From Candidatus Pelagibacter sp. (lineage in GTDB: Bacteria; Pseudomonadota; Alphaproteobacteria; Pelagibacterales; Pelagibacteraceae): a stretch of 12,175 nt of DNA. Every line of letters starts with the position of its first letter. Position 1 is the stretch's first letter. The notes beneath the pieces were generated by a model. The model had not been told where the DNA came from. It did not search any database and was given only the letters and a program-made list of their open reading frames with translations. The stretch is from positions 1 to 12,175 of the forward strand of contig JAFJTK010000191.1 of NCBI GenBank assembly GCA_017880265.1, read 5' to 3'. A program made the position numbers and the translations under genes. Positions 1 to 6,767 of the stretch are shown piece by piece.

Positions 1-906
1 TGACGCTTTAATAAAGTGAACTATATTTACCCAAGTCTCATTATATGAACTTAAAAAAACTTGATCTCCAACATTTCTTAAAATGATCATTCCAACAAAT
101 CCTAAAACAAAATAAGGAAAAATTGATACTATTGAGTAGTCTTTTTTTACAGCGTTCTCTCTATTATATAAATACGCAAATAAAGGGATCATAATAACTA
201 AGAAGGTATTTCTTATTAGCTTTGTAACAGTTGCGATATTCATTGTTTCTGGACTATTAAATTGTTGATCATAAATAAGACCTGCTGCAGCCACTTGAGA
301 TGTTTCGTGAATGGATGTTCCCAAAAATAATCCAATGAATAAAGGATCTGAGTCAAAATAATAATTGGCAAAATATGGATAAATAAGCATCGATAAAATT
401 CCAAATAATGTGATGTTTGCAATTGCATATGAAATCTCATTTTTTTTAGCTCCAATTACAGGCGCTGTTGCCATAATAGCAGTTGTTCCACAGACAGTAC
501 CTCCGATAGAGATAAGGTAAGCCATTCGCGTAGGTATCTTAAATTTTTTAACTAAAAGTTTAATTACAATTAAAACACTAATGATACATATAATGATAAG
601 AGGTATTGCAATTGCACCAAACTCTAAAAACTCAAAAGGTTTTAATTGAATACCAAGACAAATAATTCCAAGTTTAAGTATATATTTTTGAGTAAAATCT
701 AATCCCTTGATGAAGCTATCTCTCATTTGGAATATGTTTCCAAATAACATTCCAAATAAAATAGCAATCATCGCTGTAGATATAGGGCTTTTTTCATAAC
801 CTAAAAGCTCGATACCAACAATGTTATTAAAACCTTGAGAAAGAGTATAAAGAACAAACGCTAAAACAATACCAGGTATTACTACCAGGTATTGTTTGTA
901 ATTCAT
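1..906 (-). CDS. yeiH: YeiH/UPF0324 family putative sulfate (sulfite) exporter, C-terminus cut by window edge
   Basis: I translated this frame by hand; it is open from the ATG at 906-904 to base 1, giving 302 residues. The family is usually about 330-350, so roughly 30-45 C-terminal residues are missing. The protein is a multi-pass inner-membrane protein. It shows the family hallmarks FGMLFGN (51-57), LKLGIICLGIQL (77-88), GGTVCGTTAI (135-144) followed by ATAPVIGAKKNEISYAIA (146-163), and GTSIHETSQVAAAG (196-209). UPF0324 members are named putative sulfate exporters; the true substrate is rarely tested. It starts 16 bases after the suyB stop on the same strand, so it is very likely the third gene of suyA-suyB-yeiH. 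That placement suggests removal of the sulfite (or sulfate formed from it) released by SuyAB and Xsc. No clear Shine-Dalgarno sequence precedes the ATG, and a hairpin lies at codons 5-14. Family assignment is firm; substrate is inferred from context. Confidence 0.88.
   Translation of the reverse strand, partial: MNYKQYLVVIPGIVLAFVLYTLSQGFNNIVGIELLGYEKSPISTAMIAILFGMLFGNIFQMRDSFIKGLDFTQKYILKLGIICLGIQLKPFEFLEFGAIAIPLIIICIISVLIVIKLLVKKFKIPTRMAYLISIGGTVCGTTAIMATAPVIGAKKNEISYAIANITLFGILSMLIYPYFANYYFDSDPLFIGLFLGTSIHETSQVAAAGLIYDQQFNSPETMNIATVTKLIRNTFLVIMIPLFAYLYNRENAVKKDYSIVSIFPYFVLGFVGMIILRNVGDQVFLSSYNETWVNIVHFIKAS
867..894 (-). repeat. GNRA-capped stem-loop inside the start of yeiH
   Basis: On the mRNA (minus) strand, CAAUACC pairs with GGUAUUG (7 bp). 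After one U-U mismatch, GGUA pairs with UACC (4 bp), closed by the loop GUAA, which fits the GNRA tetraloop pattern. The whole element is 28 nt and begins 12 nt after the A-U-G start of yeiH, at codon 5. On the plus strand it also reads as an 11-bp direct repeat (TACCAGGTATT at 870-880 and 883-893). It may slow translation of the exporter or protect the mRNA end. It could also be a by-product of a small duplication. Confidence 0.55.
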
Positions 907-922
907 TAAGGTTTAAGTTTGA

Positions 923-2089
923 TTAAGCACTTCTGTAAAGCTTAGTCATCACAAATTCTTTGTGACCTAAAGCTTCAGCACAAGTTAATCTTCCGTTTGC
1001 AACTCTTAGAGTTGTTTTAATTAACTCATCTCCTGCTTCTGATAAATTCATTTCTCTTGAAAGAATTTTAGAAACATCACAATCAATATGTTCACCCATA
1101 CCTTTAACAGTTAGTGGGTTTGCAGTAAGTTTTACAACTGGTTCAATTGGGTTCCCAACAATATTACCTTGGCCTGTTGGAAATAAATGAATATTGAAAC
1201 CTGCTGCTGCTTGAAGCGTAACACACTCTGCTGCTGCTGAAGAAGTATCCATAAAGTATAAACCTTTTCCTTTAGTTGGCTCTTCTGCTGGCTCAAGTAC
1301 ATCTATAAATTTACAATTTCCAATTTTTTGAAAGTTTCCAAATGCTTTCTCTTCAATTGTAGTTAATCCACCAGCAATATTTCCTGCTGTTGGCTGACTT
1401 TCTGAAAGGTCATCAGTTGCCTCTTTTAATATAAAGTCATTGTAAGAACTCCATGTTTTCATGAATTTTTCTGAAGCTTCAGGAGTTGCACCTCTTGTTG
1501 CACAAACCTGTTCAGCACCAGTTAATTCTGAAGTTTCTCCAAAACATAAATGAACACCCATTGGCTCCAATTTATCCATTAGATTACCAACAGTCGGATT
1601 AGCTGCTAATCCAGATGTTGTATCAGACTCTCCACATTTAACTGAAATCCAAAGGTCGCTCATTGGACATTCTTCTCTTTGTTTTTCTGAAGCCCACATT
1701 ACAAATTCTTGAGCTTTTTTAGAGGCTTTCATTGTTGTTCCAATGTCACCAGTTCTCTCAATATGAAATCCTTCAACTGGTTTTCCAGTTTTTGCAATAC
1801 CATCTACAATTTTTTTAGTCCATTTTGGCTCAATACCAATAACGATCACTGCAGCAACATTTGGGTTACAACCAGTTCCAATCATAGTTCTAAAATGAAG
1901 TTCTAAATCAGCTCCAAATTGCAGTCTTCCATATGAATGGGGTAGAGCGATTGTTCCTTTAATATTATTTGCTACTGCTTCTGCACAAGCATTTGAAATG
2001 TCATCAACTGGAAGAATTATTACATGATTTCTTGTACCAGCTCTGCCATTTTCTCTTTTATAACCTAAAAAACTTTTTGGAATTTCCAT
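923..2089 (-). CDS. suyB: (2R)-sulfolactate sulfo-lyase, large (beta) subunit SuyB
   Basis: 388 residues, the usual length for SuyB, which belongs to the UxaA/altronate dehydratase large-subunit family. With SuyA it splits (R)-sulfolactate into pyruvate and sulfite (EC 4.4.1.24) in the cytoplasm. The N-terminus carries the family signature [13 protein letters not shown] (9-21). Other conserved blocks are GTGCNPN (71-77), [10 protein letters not shown] (151-160), the P-T-V-G-N stretch (165-169) and HLFPTGQGN (301-309). Cys-rich conserved blocks fit an iron-dependent lyase fold as in altronate dehydratases. The ATG at 2089-2087 lies 4 bases after the suyA stop, and the stop is 16 bases before the exporter start, so all three genes are probably co-transcribed. 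The main alternative, altronate or galactarate dehydratase, is less likely. Here the two subunits are separate, no hexuronate genes are nearby, and xsc lies next door. Confidence 0.9.
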   Translation of the reverse strand: MEIPKSFLGYKRENGRAGTRNHVIILPVDDISNACAEAVANNIKGTIALPHSYGRLQFGADLELHFRTMIGTGCNPNVAAVIVIGIEPKWTKKIVDGIAKTGKPVEGFHIERTGDIGTTMKASKKAQEFVMWASEKQREECPMSDLWISVKCGESDTTSGLAANPTVGNLMDKLEPMGVHLCFGETSELTGAEQVCATRGATPEASEKFMKTWSSYNDFILKEATDDLSESQPTAGNIAGGLTTIEEKAFGNFQKIGNCKFIDVLEPAEEPTKGKGLYFMDTSSAAAECVTLQAAAGFNIHLFPTGQGNIVGNPIEPVVKLTANPLTVKGMGEHIDCDVSKILSREMNLSEAGDELIKTTLRVANGRLTCAEALGHKEFVMTKLYRSA

Positions 2090-2093
2090 ACTA

Positions 2094-2378
2094 TTACCAC
2101 TTCTTTGTTTTTACATTGTGAACATGAACATGCTCACCTTTTTTAATTGATTTAACCACTTTACCTATATCGTGACCATATTTAAGGATTGTGTCACCCT
2201 CATTTAGATCAGTCATTGCAATTTTATGACCTAAAGGGATTTCATCTATAGATTGAATATTAGTTGAACTGTCATCTTCCATTATCCAGCATGCACAGTC
2301 TTGTTGGGGAGTGATTTTTTCAATAACAACTACTCCTACGTTGTCTTTTTTATCATGTATAATTATATCTGTTGCCAT
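2094..2378 (-). CDS. suyA: (2R)-sulfolactate sulfo-lyase, small (alpha) subunit SuyA
   Basis: 94-residue protein made of a single SAF-type domain, matching the small subunit of SuyAB and the N-terminal part of UxaA. The most typical stretch is [19 protein letters not shown] (50-68), followed by G-K-V-V and a C-terminal H-V-H-V-H-N segment (83-88). In this family the small subunit joins SuyB to form the lyase that releases sulfite from (R)-sulfolactate. The ATG at 2378-2376 is the first in frame after the divergent promoter region. No strong Shine-Dalgarno sequence is visible, and the leader from the predicted promoter is only about 30 nt. It is the first gene of the leftward set. Together with suyB the call is firm; alone, so short a SAF protein would be harder to name. 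Confidence 0.88.
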   Translation of the reverse strand: MATDIIIHDKKDNVGVVVIEKITPQQDCACWIMEDDSSTNIQSIDEIPLGHKIAMTDLNEGDTILKYGHDIGKVVKSIKKGEHVHVHNVKTKKW

Positions 2379-2397
2379 ATCGTGTCGATTTGTTTGT

Positions 2398-2425
2398 TTG
2401 AAATTTGTAAATTCTTATATATTAA
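2398..2425 (+). promoter_or_regulatory. Candidate weak promoter for xsc
   Basis: TTGAAA (2398-2403) is followed after 16 bases by TATTAA (2420-2425), four of six matches to the -10 consensus. This predicts a leader of nearly 60 nt before xsc. It overlaps the candidate suyA promoter, so the two directions could compete. Weak evidence. Confidence 0.25.
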
Positions 2426-2441
2426 TCGCAAAAATTAACAA
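2414..2441 (-). promoter_or_regulatory. Candidate sigma-70-type promoter for suyAB-yeiH
   Basis: On the minus strand, TTGTTA (2441-2436) is followed after 16 bases by TATAAG (2419-2414), five of six matches to the -10 consensus. This would start transcription near 2407 and give a leader of about 30 nt before suyA. AT-rich DNA yields such matches by chance, so this is tentative. Confidence 0.4.
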
Positions 2442-2474
2442 ACGAATTTTAAAAAATATTAAATTTACACTTTA

Positions 2475-2480
2475 GAGAGG
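2475..2480 (+). promoter_or_regulatory. Ribosome binding site of xsc (GAGAGG)
   Basis: GAGAGG lies 10 bases before the ATG at 2491. The same GAGAGG core and 10-base spacing occur before the TRAP binding-protein gene at 11439. The site favours the ATG at 2491 over the second in-frame ATG at 2500. Confidence 0.75.
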
Positions 2481-2490
2481 TTCTAGTTTT

Positions 2491-4275
2491 ATGACAAAAA
2501 TGACAACAGAAGAAGCTTTTGTAAAAGTTTTACAAATGCACGGTATTGAACATGCGTTCGGAATTATAGGTTCAGCTTTTATGCCTATTTCAGATATTTT
2601 TCCTGATGCAGGTATTACTTTTTGGGATGTTGCTCATGAAACTAACGGTGGTTTAATTGCAGATGGATACACTAGAGCCACTGGAAAAATGTCTATGGTA
2701 ATTGCTCAAAACGGACCTGGAATAACTGGATTAGTTACACCTATTAAAACTGCATATTGGAATCACACTCCACTTTTATTAGTAACTCCTCAAGCTGCAA
2801 ATAAAACTATGGGACAAGGTGGTTTCCAAGAAGTTGAACAAATGAATTTATTTAAAGACATGGTTTGCTACCAAGAAGAAGTAAGAGATCCTTCTAGAAT
2901 GGCAGAAGTTTTAAACAGAGTAATTGAAAAAGCAATTAGAGGATCTGCACCTGCACAAATCAATGTACCAAGAGATTATTGGACACAAGTAATTGATATT
3001 GATCTTCCACCAATTGTAAGACTAGAAAGACAGGCGGGCGGTGTTGATGCAATTAAAAAAGCTGCAGACTTATTATCAAATGCAAAATTTCCAGTAATTT
3101 TATCTGGTGCTGGTGTTGTGATTGGTGGTGCGATTGAGGATTGTAAAAAACTTGCTGAAAAATTAGATGCACCAGTTTGTTCTGGTTATCAACATAATGA
3201 TAGTTTTCCAGGAAGTCATCCATTAGCAGCAGGTCCATTAGGATACAATGGTTCAAAAGCAGGGATGGAATTGATACAAAAAGCTGATGTTGTATTAGCA
3301 TTAGGTACAAGACTTAATCCTTTTTCAACCTTACCAGGTTATGGAATGGATTATTGGCCAAAAGATGCAAGTATTATTCAAGTTGATATGAACTCAGATA
3401 GAATTGGTCTGACAAAAAAAGTTACAGTTGGAATTTGTGGAGATGCTAAATTAGTTTCTCAACAAATTTTAGCTCAACTTTCACCAACAGCTGGTGATAC
3501 TGATAGACAAAAAAGAAAAGACATTATTCACCAAACTAAATCTGCTTGGTTACAAAAATTATCAAGCCTTGATCATGAAGATGATGATGAAGGTACTGTT
3601 TGGAATCAAGAAGCTAGAAAAAGAGATGCAGATAGAATGTCCCCAAGACAAGCATGGAGAGCAATTCAAGCAGGAATGCCTGATGATGTAATTATTTCAA
3701 GTGACATTGGTAACAACTGCGCAATTGGAAATGCTTACCCAACATTTGAAAAAGGAAGAAAATATTTAGCACCAGGATTATTTGGTCCTTGTGGATATGG
3801 TTTTCCCTCAATTTTAGGAGCAAAAATTGGTTGTCCAGATACTCCAGTAATAGGGTTTGCTGGTGATGGAGCTTTTGGAATTAGTATGAACGAGATGAGC
3901 TCATGTGCCCGAGAAGAATGGCCAGCAATTTCAATGGTTATTTTTAGAAATTATCAATGGGGAGCTGAAAAAAGAAATACCACTCTTTGGTTTGATGATA
4001 ATTTTGTGGGTACTGAGTTAGATCCAGAGTTAAGTTATGCTAAAGTTGCAGATGCATGTGGATTAAAAGGTGTAACTGTTAGAACAATGGAAGAAACAAC
4101 TAATGCAATCAAGCAATCTTGTGAAGATCAAAAGAAAGGTATTACAACCTTTATCGAAGTAATTCTAAATCAAGAGCTTGGTGAACCATTCAGAAGAGAT
4201 GCAATGAAGAAACCAGTTAAAGTTGCTGGTATCAACAAATCAGATATGAAGAAGCAACCTTCTTTAAACTCTTAA
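2491..4275 (+). CDS. xsc: Sulfoacetaldehyde acetyltransferase Xsc
   Basis: 594 residues, full length for Xsc. The enzyme is ThDP- and Mg-dependent and converts sulfoacetaldehyde plus phosphate to acetyl phosphate plus sulfite (EC 2.3.3.15) in the cytoplasm. It is the meeting point of taurine and isethionate breakdown. The three-domain acetolactate-synthase-like layout is present: an N-terminal pyrimidine-binding domain with the cofactor-activating glutamate in AHETNGG (E50), a middle domain from about 190, and a C-terminal domain with the ThDP motif GDG at 458-460 ending at N487 in FRNYQWGAEKRN. The stretches QNGPGITG, GQGGFQEVEQ and FGPCGYGFPS separate Xsc from acetolactate synthase. It is the first gene to the right of the divergent promoter, with a good ribosome site at 2475. 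A phosphate acetyltransferase would be needed to complete the route; none is in the window. Confidence 0.94.
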   Translation: MTKMTTEEAFVKVLQMHGIEHAFGIIGSAFMPISDIFPDAGITFWDVAHETNGGLIADGYTRATGKMSMVIAQNGPGITGLVTPIKTAYWNHTPLLLVTPQAANKTMGQGGFQEVEQMNLFKDMVCYQEEVRDPSRMAEVLNRVIEKAIRGSAPAQINVPRDYWTQVIDIDLPPIVRLERQAGGVDAIKKAADLLSNAKFPVILSGAGVVIGGAIEDCKKLAEKLDAPVCSGYQHNDSFPGSHPLAAGPLGYNGSKAGMELIQKADVVLALGTRLNPFSTLPGYGMDYWPKDASIIQVDMNSDRIGLTKKVTVGICGDAKLVSQQILAQLSPTAGDTDRQKRKDIIHQTKSAWLQKLSSLDHEDDDEGTVWNQEARKRDADRMSPRQAWRAIQAGMPDDVIISSDIGNNCAIGNAYPTFEKGRKYLAPGLFGPCGYGFPSILGAKIGCPDTPVIGFAGDGAFGISMNEMSSCAREEWPAISMVIFRNYQWGAEKRNTTLWFDDNFVGTELDPELSYAKVADACGLKGVTVRTMEETTNAIKQSCEDQKKGITTFIEVILNQELGEPFRRDAMKKPVKVAGINKSDMKKQPSLNS

Positions 4276-4305
4276 GAACTTTAAAATTTATTACAATTAT
4301 CGTAA

Positions 4306-4326
4306 AGTCACTTCATGGAAGTGACT
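4306..4326 (+). repeat. Perfect 9-bp hairpin with the start codon of the FAD gene as its loop
   Basis: AGTCACTTC (4306-4314) and GAAGTGACT (4318-4326) are exact reverse complements, separated only by ATG (4315-4317), the likely start codon of the next gene. In mRNA this would form a 9-bp stem with an AUG triloop. No poly-T follows, so it does not look like a terminator. No Shine-Dalgarno sequence is seen upstream. It may restrict or couple initiation to ribosomes finishing xsc 40 bases earlier. Confidence 0.7.
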
Positions 4327-5619
4327 AACGATAATAGTTGTAGTTGGATTAAAGATTTAATCCCTAGAACAAACATTAAGACACTTCGATCAAATGAGGA
4401 TTGTGAATGGCTAGTAATTGGAGCTGGTTACACAGGACTATCTGCTGCAAGAAAATTAGCTCAATTATATCAAAATCAAAAAATTATATTAATAGATTCA
4501 CAATTAGCAGGTGAAGGGGCTAGCAGTAGAAATTCAGGGTACTTGGTTGACACCACTCTCAACGATGGATTTACATCTAATAAAGATTTAGATAACTATA
4601 AAAAAAAAACTGATATTTATGATTTAGGAATAAATACTGTTAAAAAATTTATAAGTGAATATCAAGTTGATTGTGACTGGAATGAATGTGGAAAATATTT
4701 TGCCTCATCCAAAAAAGAAGATGAAAAAATTTTAATAAACTTTTCAGATACTCTTAAAAAACTAGGTTTTGAACATAATTTATTATCTAATAATGAATTA
4801 TCTAAAAGATTAGGTACTAATTTTTATAATGTAGCACTTCATACTAAAGGTGGAGTTTTGTTACATCCTGGGAAATTAGTTAGAGCAATGATTGATGTAT
4901 TACCAAAAAATGTTTGTTTATATGAAAACTCATCTTTACTAAGTTGGAAAAAAACTAAAGATATAATTTCTTGCAAATTTAAAAATGGTAGAATCAATAC
5001 TAAGAAAATTATTTTTGCAACTAATGGTTTTTTAAAATCTTTAGGAATTAAATCAAACTATAATTTTCCAATTACTTTAACTGCAAGCATGACAAGGTCA
5101 TTAACTGATGATGAATTTAAATCTATTGGCCAACCAAAAGAGTGGGGTGTTTTACCTGTAAGACCAATGGGTGCCACAATTAGAATGACTAAAGATAAAA
5201 GAATTTTAATAAGAAATACAGCTGAAGTTCACAATCCTTTTAAAATGTCAAAATTTGATTTAGAAAAAAGATCAATCAACCAAAAAATTGGTATTCAAAA
5301 AAGATTTCCACAATTACCAGAGGATATAATACAATCATCATGGTCTGGTGTTGTATCCAGAACAAGGAATAGTTCTCAAATATTTGAAAAAATTGACAAC
5401 AATGTTTTTGCTGCTGGTTGTTATAATGGTTCAGGTATTGGAGTAGGCACTCTTTTTGGTGAACAAATTGCTATTAAAGCAAGCGAAGAAAATTCTACAG
5501 AAATAGAAACTATAGAAGCTAGAAACAAACCTACATGGTTACCCCCTCAACCGTTTTTGAATTTAGGAGTTAAAACACGTTTAATTTATGAGCGTTTACG
5601 AGCTAGATCAGAGATTTAA
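4315..5619 (+). CDS. FAD-dependent amino acid/amine oxidoreductase (DAO/DadA family), candidate sulfoacetaldehyde-forming enzyme
   Basis: 434-residue flavoprotein of the D-amino-acid oxidase/PuuB-like family. The N-terminus has the dinucleotide-binding motif GAGYTG (36-41) with the acidic residue D61 that would hold the FAD ribose. The SSRNSGYL block follows (70-77), then a C-terminal FAD-closing stretch FAAGCYNGSGIGVG. Such enzymes oxidise a C-N bond to give an aldehyde or keto product plus ammonia or an amine. It follows xsc by 39 bases on the same strand, so supplying sulfoacetaldehyde from taurine (as TauY, the flavoprotein subunit of taurine dehydrogenase) or from an N-methylated taurine is attractive. 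That is inference: the small partner subunit TauX is not visible here. The start is uncertain because the ATG sits in a hairpin loop with no Shine-Dalgarno. The tail of an N-terminal extension before the Rossmann motif is normal for PuuB-like proteins. Confidence 0.8.
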   Translation: MEVTNDNSCSWIKDLIPRTNIKTLRSNEDCEWLVIGAGYTGLSAARKLAQLYQNQKIILIDSQLAGEGASSRNSGYLVDTTLNDGFTSNKDLDNYKKKTDIYDLGINTVKKFISEYQVDCDWNECGKYFASSKKEDEKILINFSDTLKKLGFEHNLLSNNELSKRLGTNFYNVALHTKGGVLLHPGKLVRAMIDVLPKNVCLYENSSLLSWKKTKDIISCKFKNGRINTKKIIFATNGFLKSLGIKSNYNFPITLTASMTRSLTDDEFKSIGQPKEWGVLPVRPMGATIRMTKDKRILIRNTAEVHNPFKMSKFDLEKRSINQKIGIQKRFPQLPEDIIQSSWSGVVSRTRNSSQIFEKIDNNVFAAGCYNGSGIGVGTLFGEQIAIKASEENSTEIETIEARNKPTWLPPQPFLNLGVKTRLIYERLRARSEI

Positions 5620-6767
5620 AGAACAACTAAATCTAATTTTTGCTTTCCTAATCTTTCGTTTCCGTTTTCTGTAACTAAGTAGGTTTCGCCCAAATTCATT
5701 GCCAAATTATTATCTGAGTCCATTAATATCATGTGCATAAAGAAGACGTTGCCAGGTTTGATAACATAAGGATTGCCGGTATATAGCATAGGCCAGTCCA
5801 TCCAATTAGGTGAAAATGTTGAACCTAATGAATATCCACAAGCATTCATTCTTGCTTTATTAAACCCTAAATCATCAAATGTTTTTGCATGTGCATCAAA
5901 AACTTCACCAGCTGTATTACCTGGAACTAAAGTATTTACACAATTAGTTAGTGCTTCAACGCAAGCTTCATGCATTTTTATATGTTTGGGGTCAGCTTTT
6001 CCTATAGGAATTGTTCTAAACATTGCGGAATGATAATGTTTAAAAGTACCCGCCCATTCTAGACTTAGTTGGTCAGTGTTAGATAAACTTCTTTTTTCAG
6101 CTTGGTATCTGCAAAGTAAAGCATTGTCACCTGAGCCTATAATATATTCATTAGCGGGATAATCTCCGCCACCTTCAAGAACAGCTCTTTGCATTTCAGC
6201 TAAAATTTTTGCTTCATTAGCTCCAGCTTTTGCATATTTCCAAGCCTCATCTAAAGCTCTATCTGCCAGCTCAGCAGCTTGTTTTACATAAACCAATTCT
6301 TCATTAGATTTTATAACTCTTAATTTTGTAATCAGTTCAGATTGATCTTCAACTTTACAATAATTTTCTAGAGATTTATTTAATTTTAAAGCATTACGTC
6401 CTGTCATTCCATAAGCTTCATATTCAATGCCAACATTTTTATTTTTAAGATCAAGTTCATCTAAAATTATCTTAAGATCATCCGTTGGGTTTATTCCATC
6501 TTTATCCACCCAAATTCTTATATCTTGAATATTAGAAGTATTTTGTGCCTGTCTTAGGTCAGGTGCACGAGTTAATAAAACCACATTTCCTTTTTGGTCT
6601 AAAACTAAAGTTTGAAAAAAAACATATCCAAATGTATCGTAACCAGTAAGCCAATACATCGACTCTTGTCTAAACATTAAAAGAGCATCTAATTTTTGCT
6701 CTTTCATAGATTTTAAAACATCTTGTTTTCTTTTAGAAAATTCTTCTTTACTAAAATGAAGCGCCAT
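5616..6767 (-). CDS. M24-family protein, creatinase/ectoine hydrolase-like, lacking metal ligands
   Basis: 383 residues with the two-domain layout of M24B proteins: an N-terminal creatinase-type domain (about 1-150, with MYWLTGYD at 37-44) and a C-terminal pita-bread domain. The canonical metal ligands are largely replaced. The first Asp is E237 in LSLEWAG, the next Asp is A248 in KHYHSAMFRT (243-252), the metal His region reads GYSLGSTFSPNWMDW (311-325), and the first metal Glu is H345. The late Glu is kept (E361 in LGETYLVTENG). This pattern resembles creatinase and ectoine hydrolase (DoeA), metal-independent hydrolases of small amide-like compounds, rather than Xaa-Pro peptidases. The substrate is unknown. 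Its start overlaps the upstream hydratase stop by one base (TAATG), suggesting coupled translation. Its stop overlaps that of the facing FAD gene by four bases. Confidence 0.82.
   Translation of the reverse strand: MALHFSKEEFSKRKQDVLKSMKEQKLDALLMFRQESMYWLTGYDTFGYVFFQTLVLDQKGNVVLLTRAPDLRQAQNTSNIQDIRIWVDKDGINPTDDLKIILDELDLKNKNVGIEYEAYGMTGRNALKLNKSLENYCKVEDQSELITKLRVIKSNEELVYVKQAAELADRALDEAWKYAKAGANEAKILAEMQRAVLEGGGDYPANEYIIGSGDNALLCRYQAEKRSLSNTDQLSLEWAGTFKHYHSAMFRTIPIGKADPKHIKMHEACVEALTNCVNTLVPGNTAGEVFDAHAKTFDDLGFNKARMNACGYSLGSTFSPNWMDWPMLYTGNPYVIKPGNVFFMHMILMDSDNNLAMNLGETYLVTENGNERLGKQKLDLVVL

Larger units (their letters stand above)
2388..2447. repeat. Long-spaced inverted repeat, candidate operator pair
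   Basis: The left arm ATTTGTTTGTT (2388-2398) is complementary to the right arm AACAAACGAAT (2437-2447) at 10 of 11 positions, with 38 bases between arms. The right arm covers the candidate suyA -35 box, and the left arm touches the candidate xsc -35 box. That arrangement would suit one regulator controlling both directions. The low complexity of the arms (TTTG repeats) lowers confidence. Confidence 0.35.
2379..2490. promoter_or_regulatory. Divergent promoter region between suyA and xsc
   Basis: 112 bases of very AT-rich DNA separate the two divergent start codons. It must hold promoters for both sets and holds no gene. Candidate -35/-10 pairs are visible on each strand, and an inverted repeat spans both. 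No recognised operator (for example of a named sulfonate regulator) could be identified by eye. Confidence 0.7.

Noticed and set aside
240..455. Minus-strand open frame of 71 codons
   Set aside because: It lies in another frame of the clearly recognisable yeiH gene; its peptide has no family character.
1709..1906. Plus-strand open frame across suyB
   Set aside because: It is antisense to well-conserved SuyB coding sequence, with no ribosome site and no recognisable product.
923..2378. suyAB as altronate or galactarate dehydratase
   Set aside because: The separate small subunit, overall lengths, neighbouring exporter and xsc favour sulfolactate sulfo-lyase; no hexuronate genes are nearby.
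2391..2400. TTTG repeats as a CRISPR or tandem-repeat array
   Set aside because: There are only about three 4-base units, with no spacers and no cas gene.
3053..3310. Minus-strand open frame inside xsc
   Set aside because: It is antisense to the conserved middle domain of Xsc; its composition is that expected from reverse reading.
4306..4326. Hairpin as transcription terminator of xsc
   Set aside because: No T-run follows on either strand and it includes the start of the next gene.
5616..6767. M24 gene as DMSP lyase DddP
   Set aside because: DddP needs a full metal site with conserved Asp, His and Glu ligands and is longer; those ligands are missing here.
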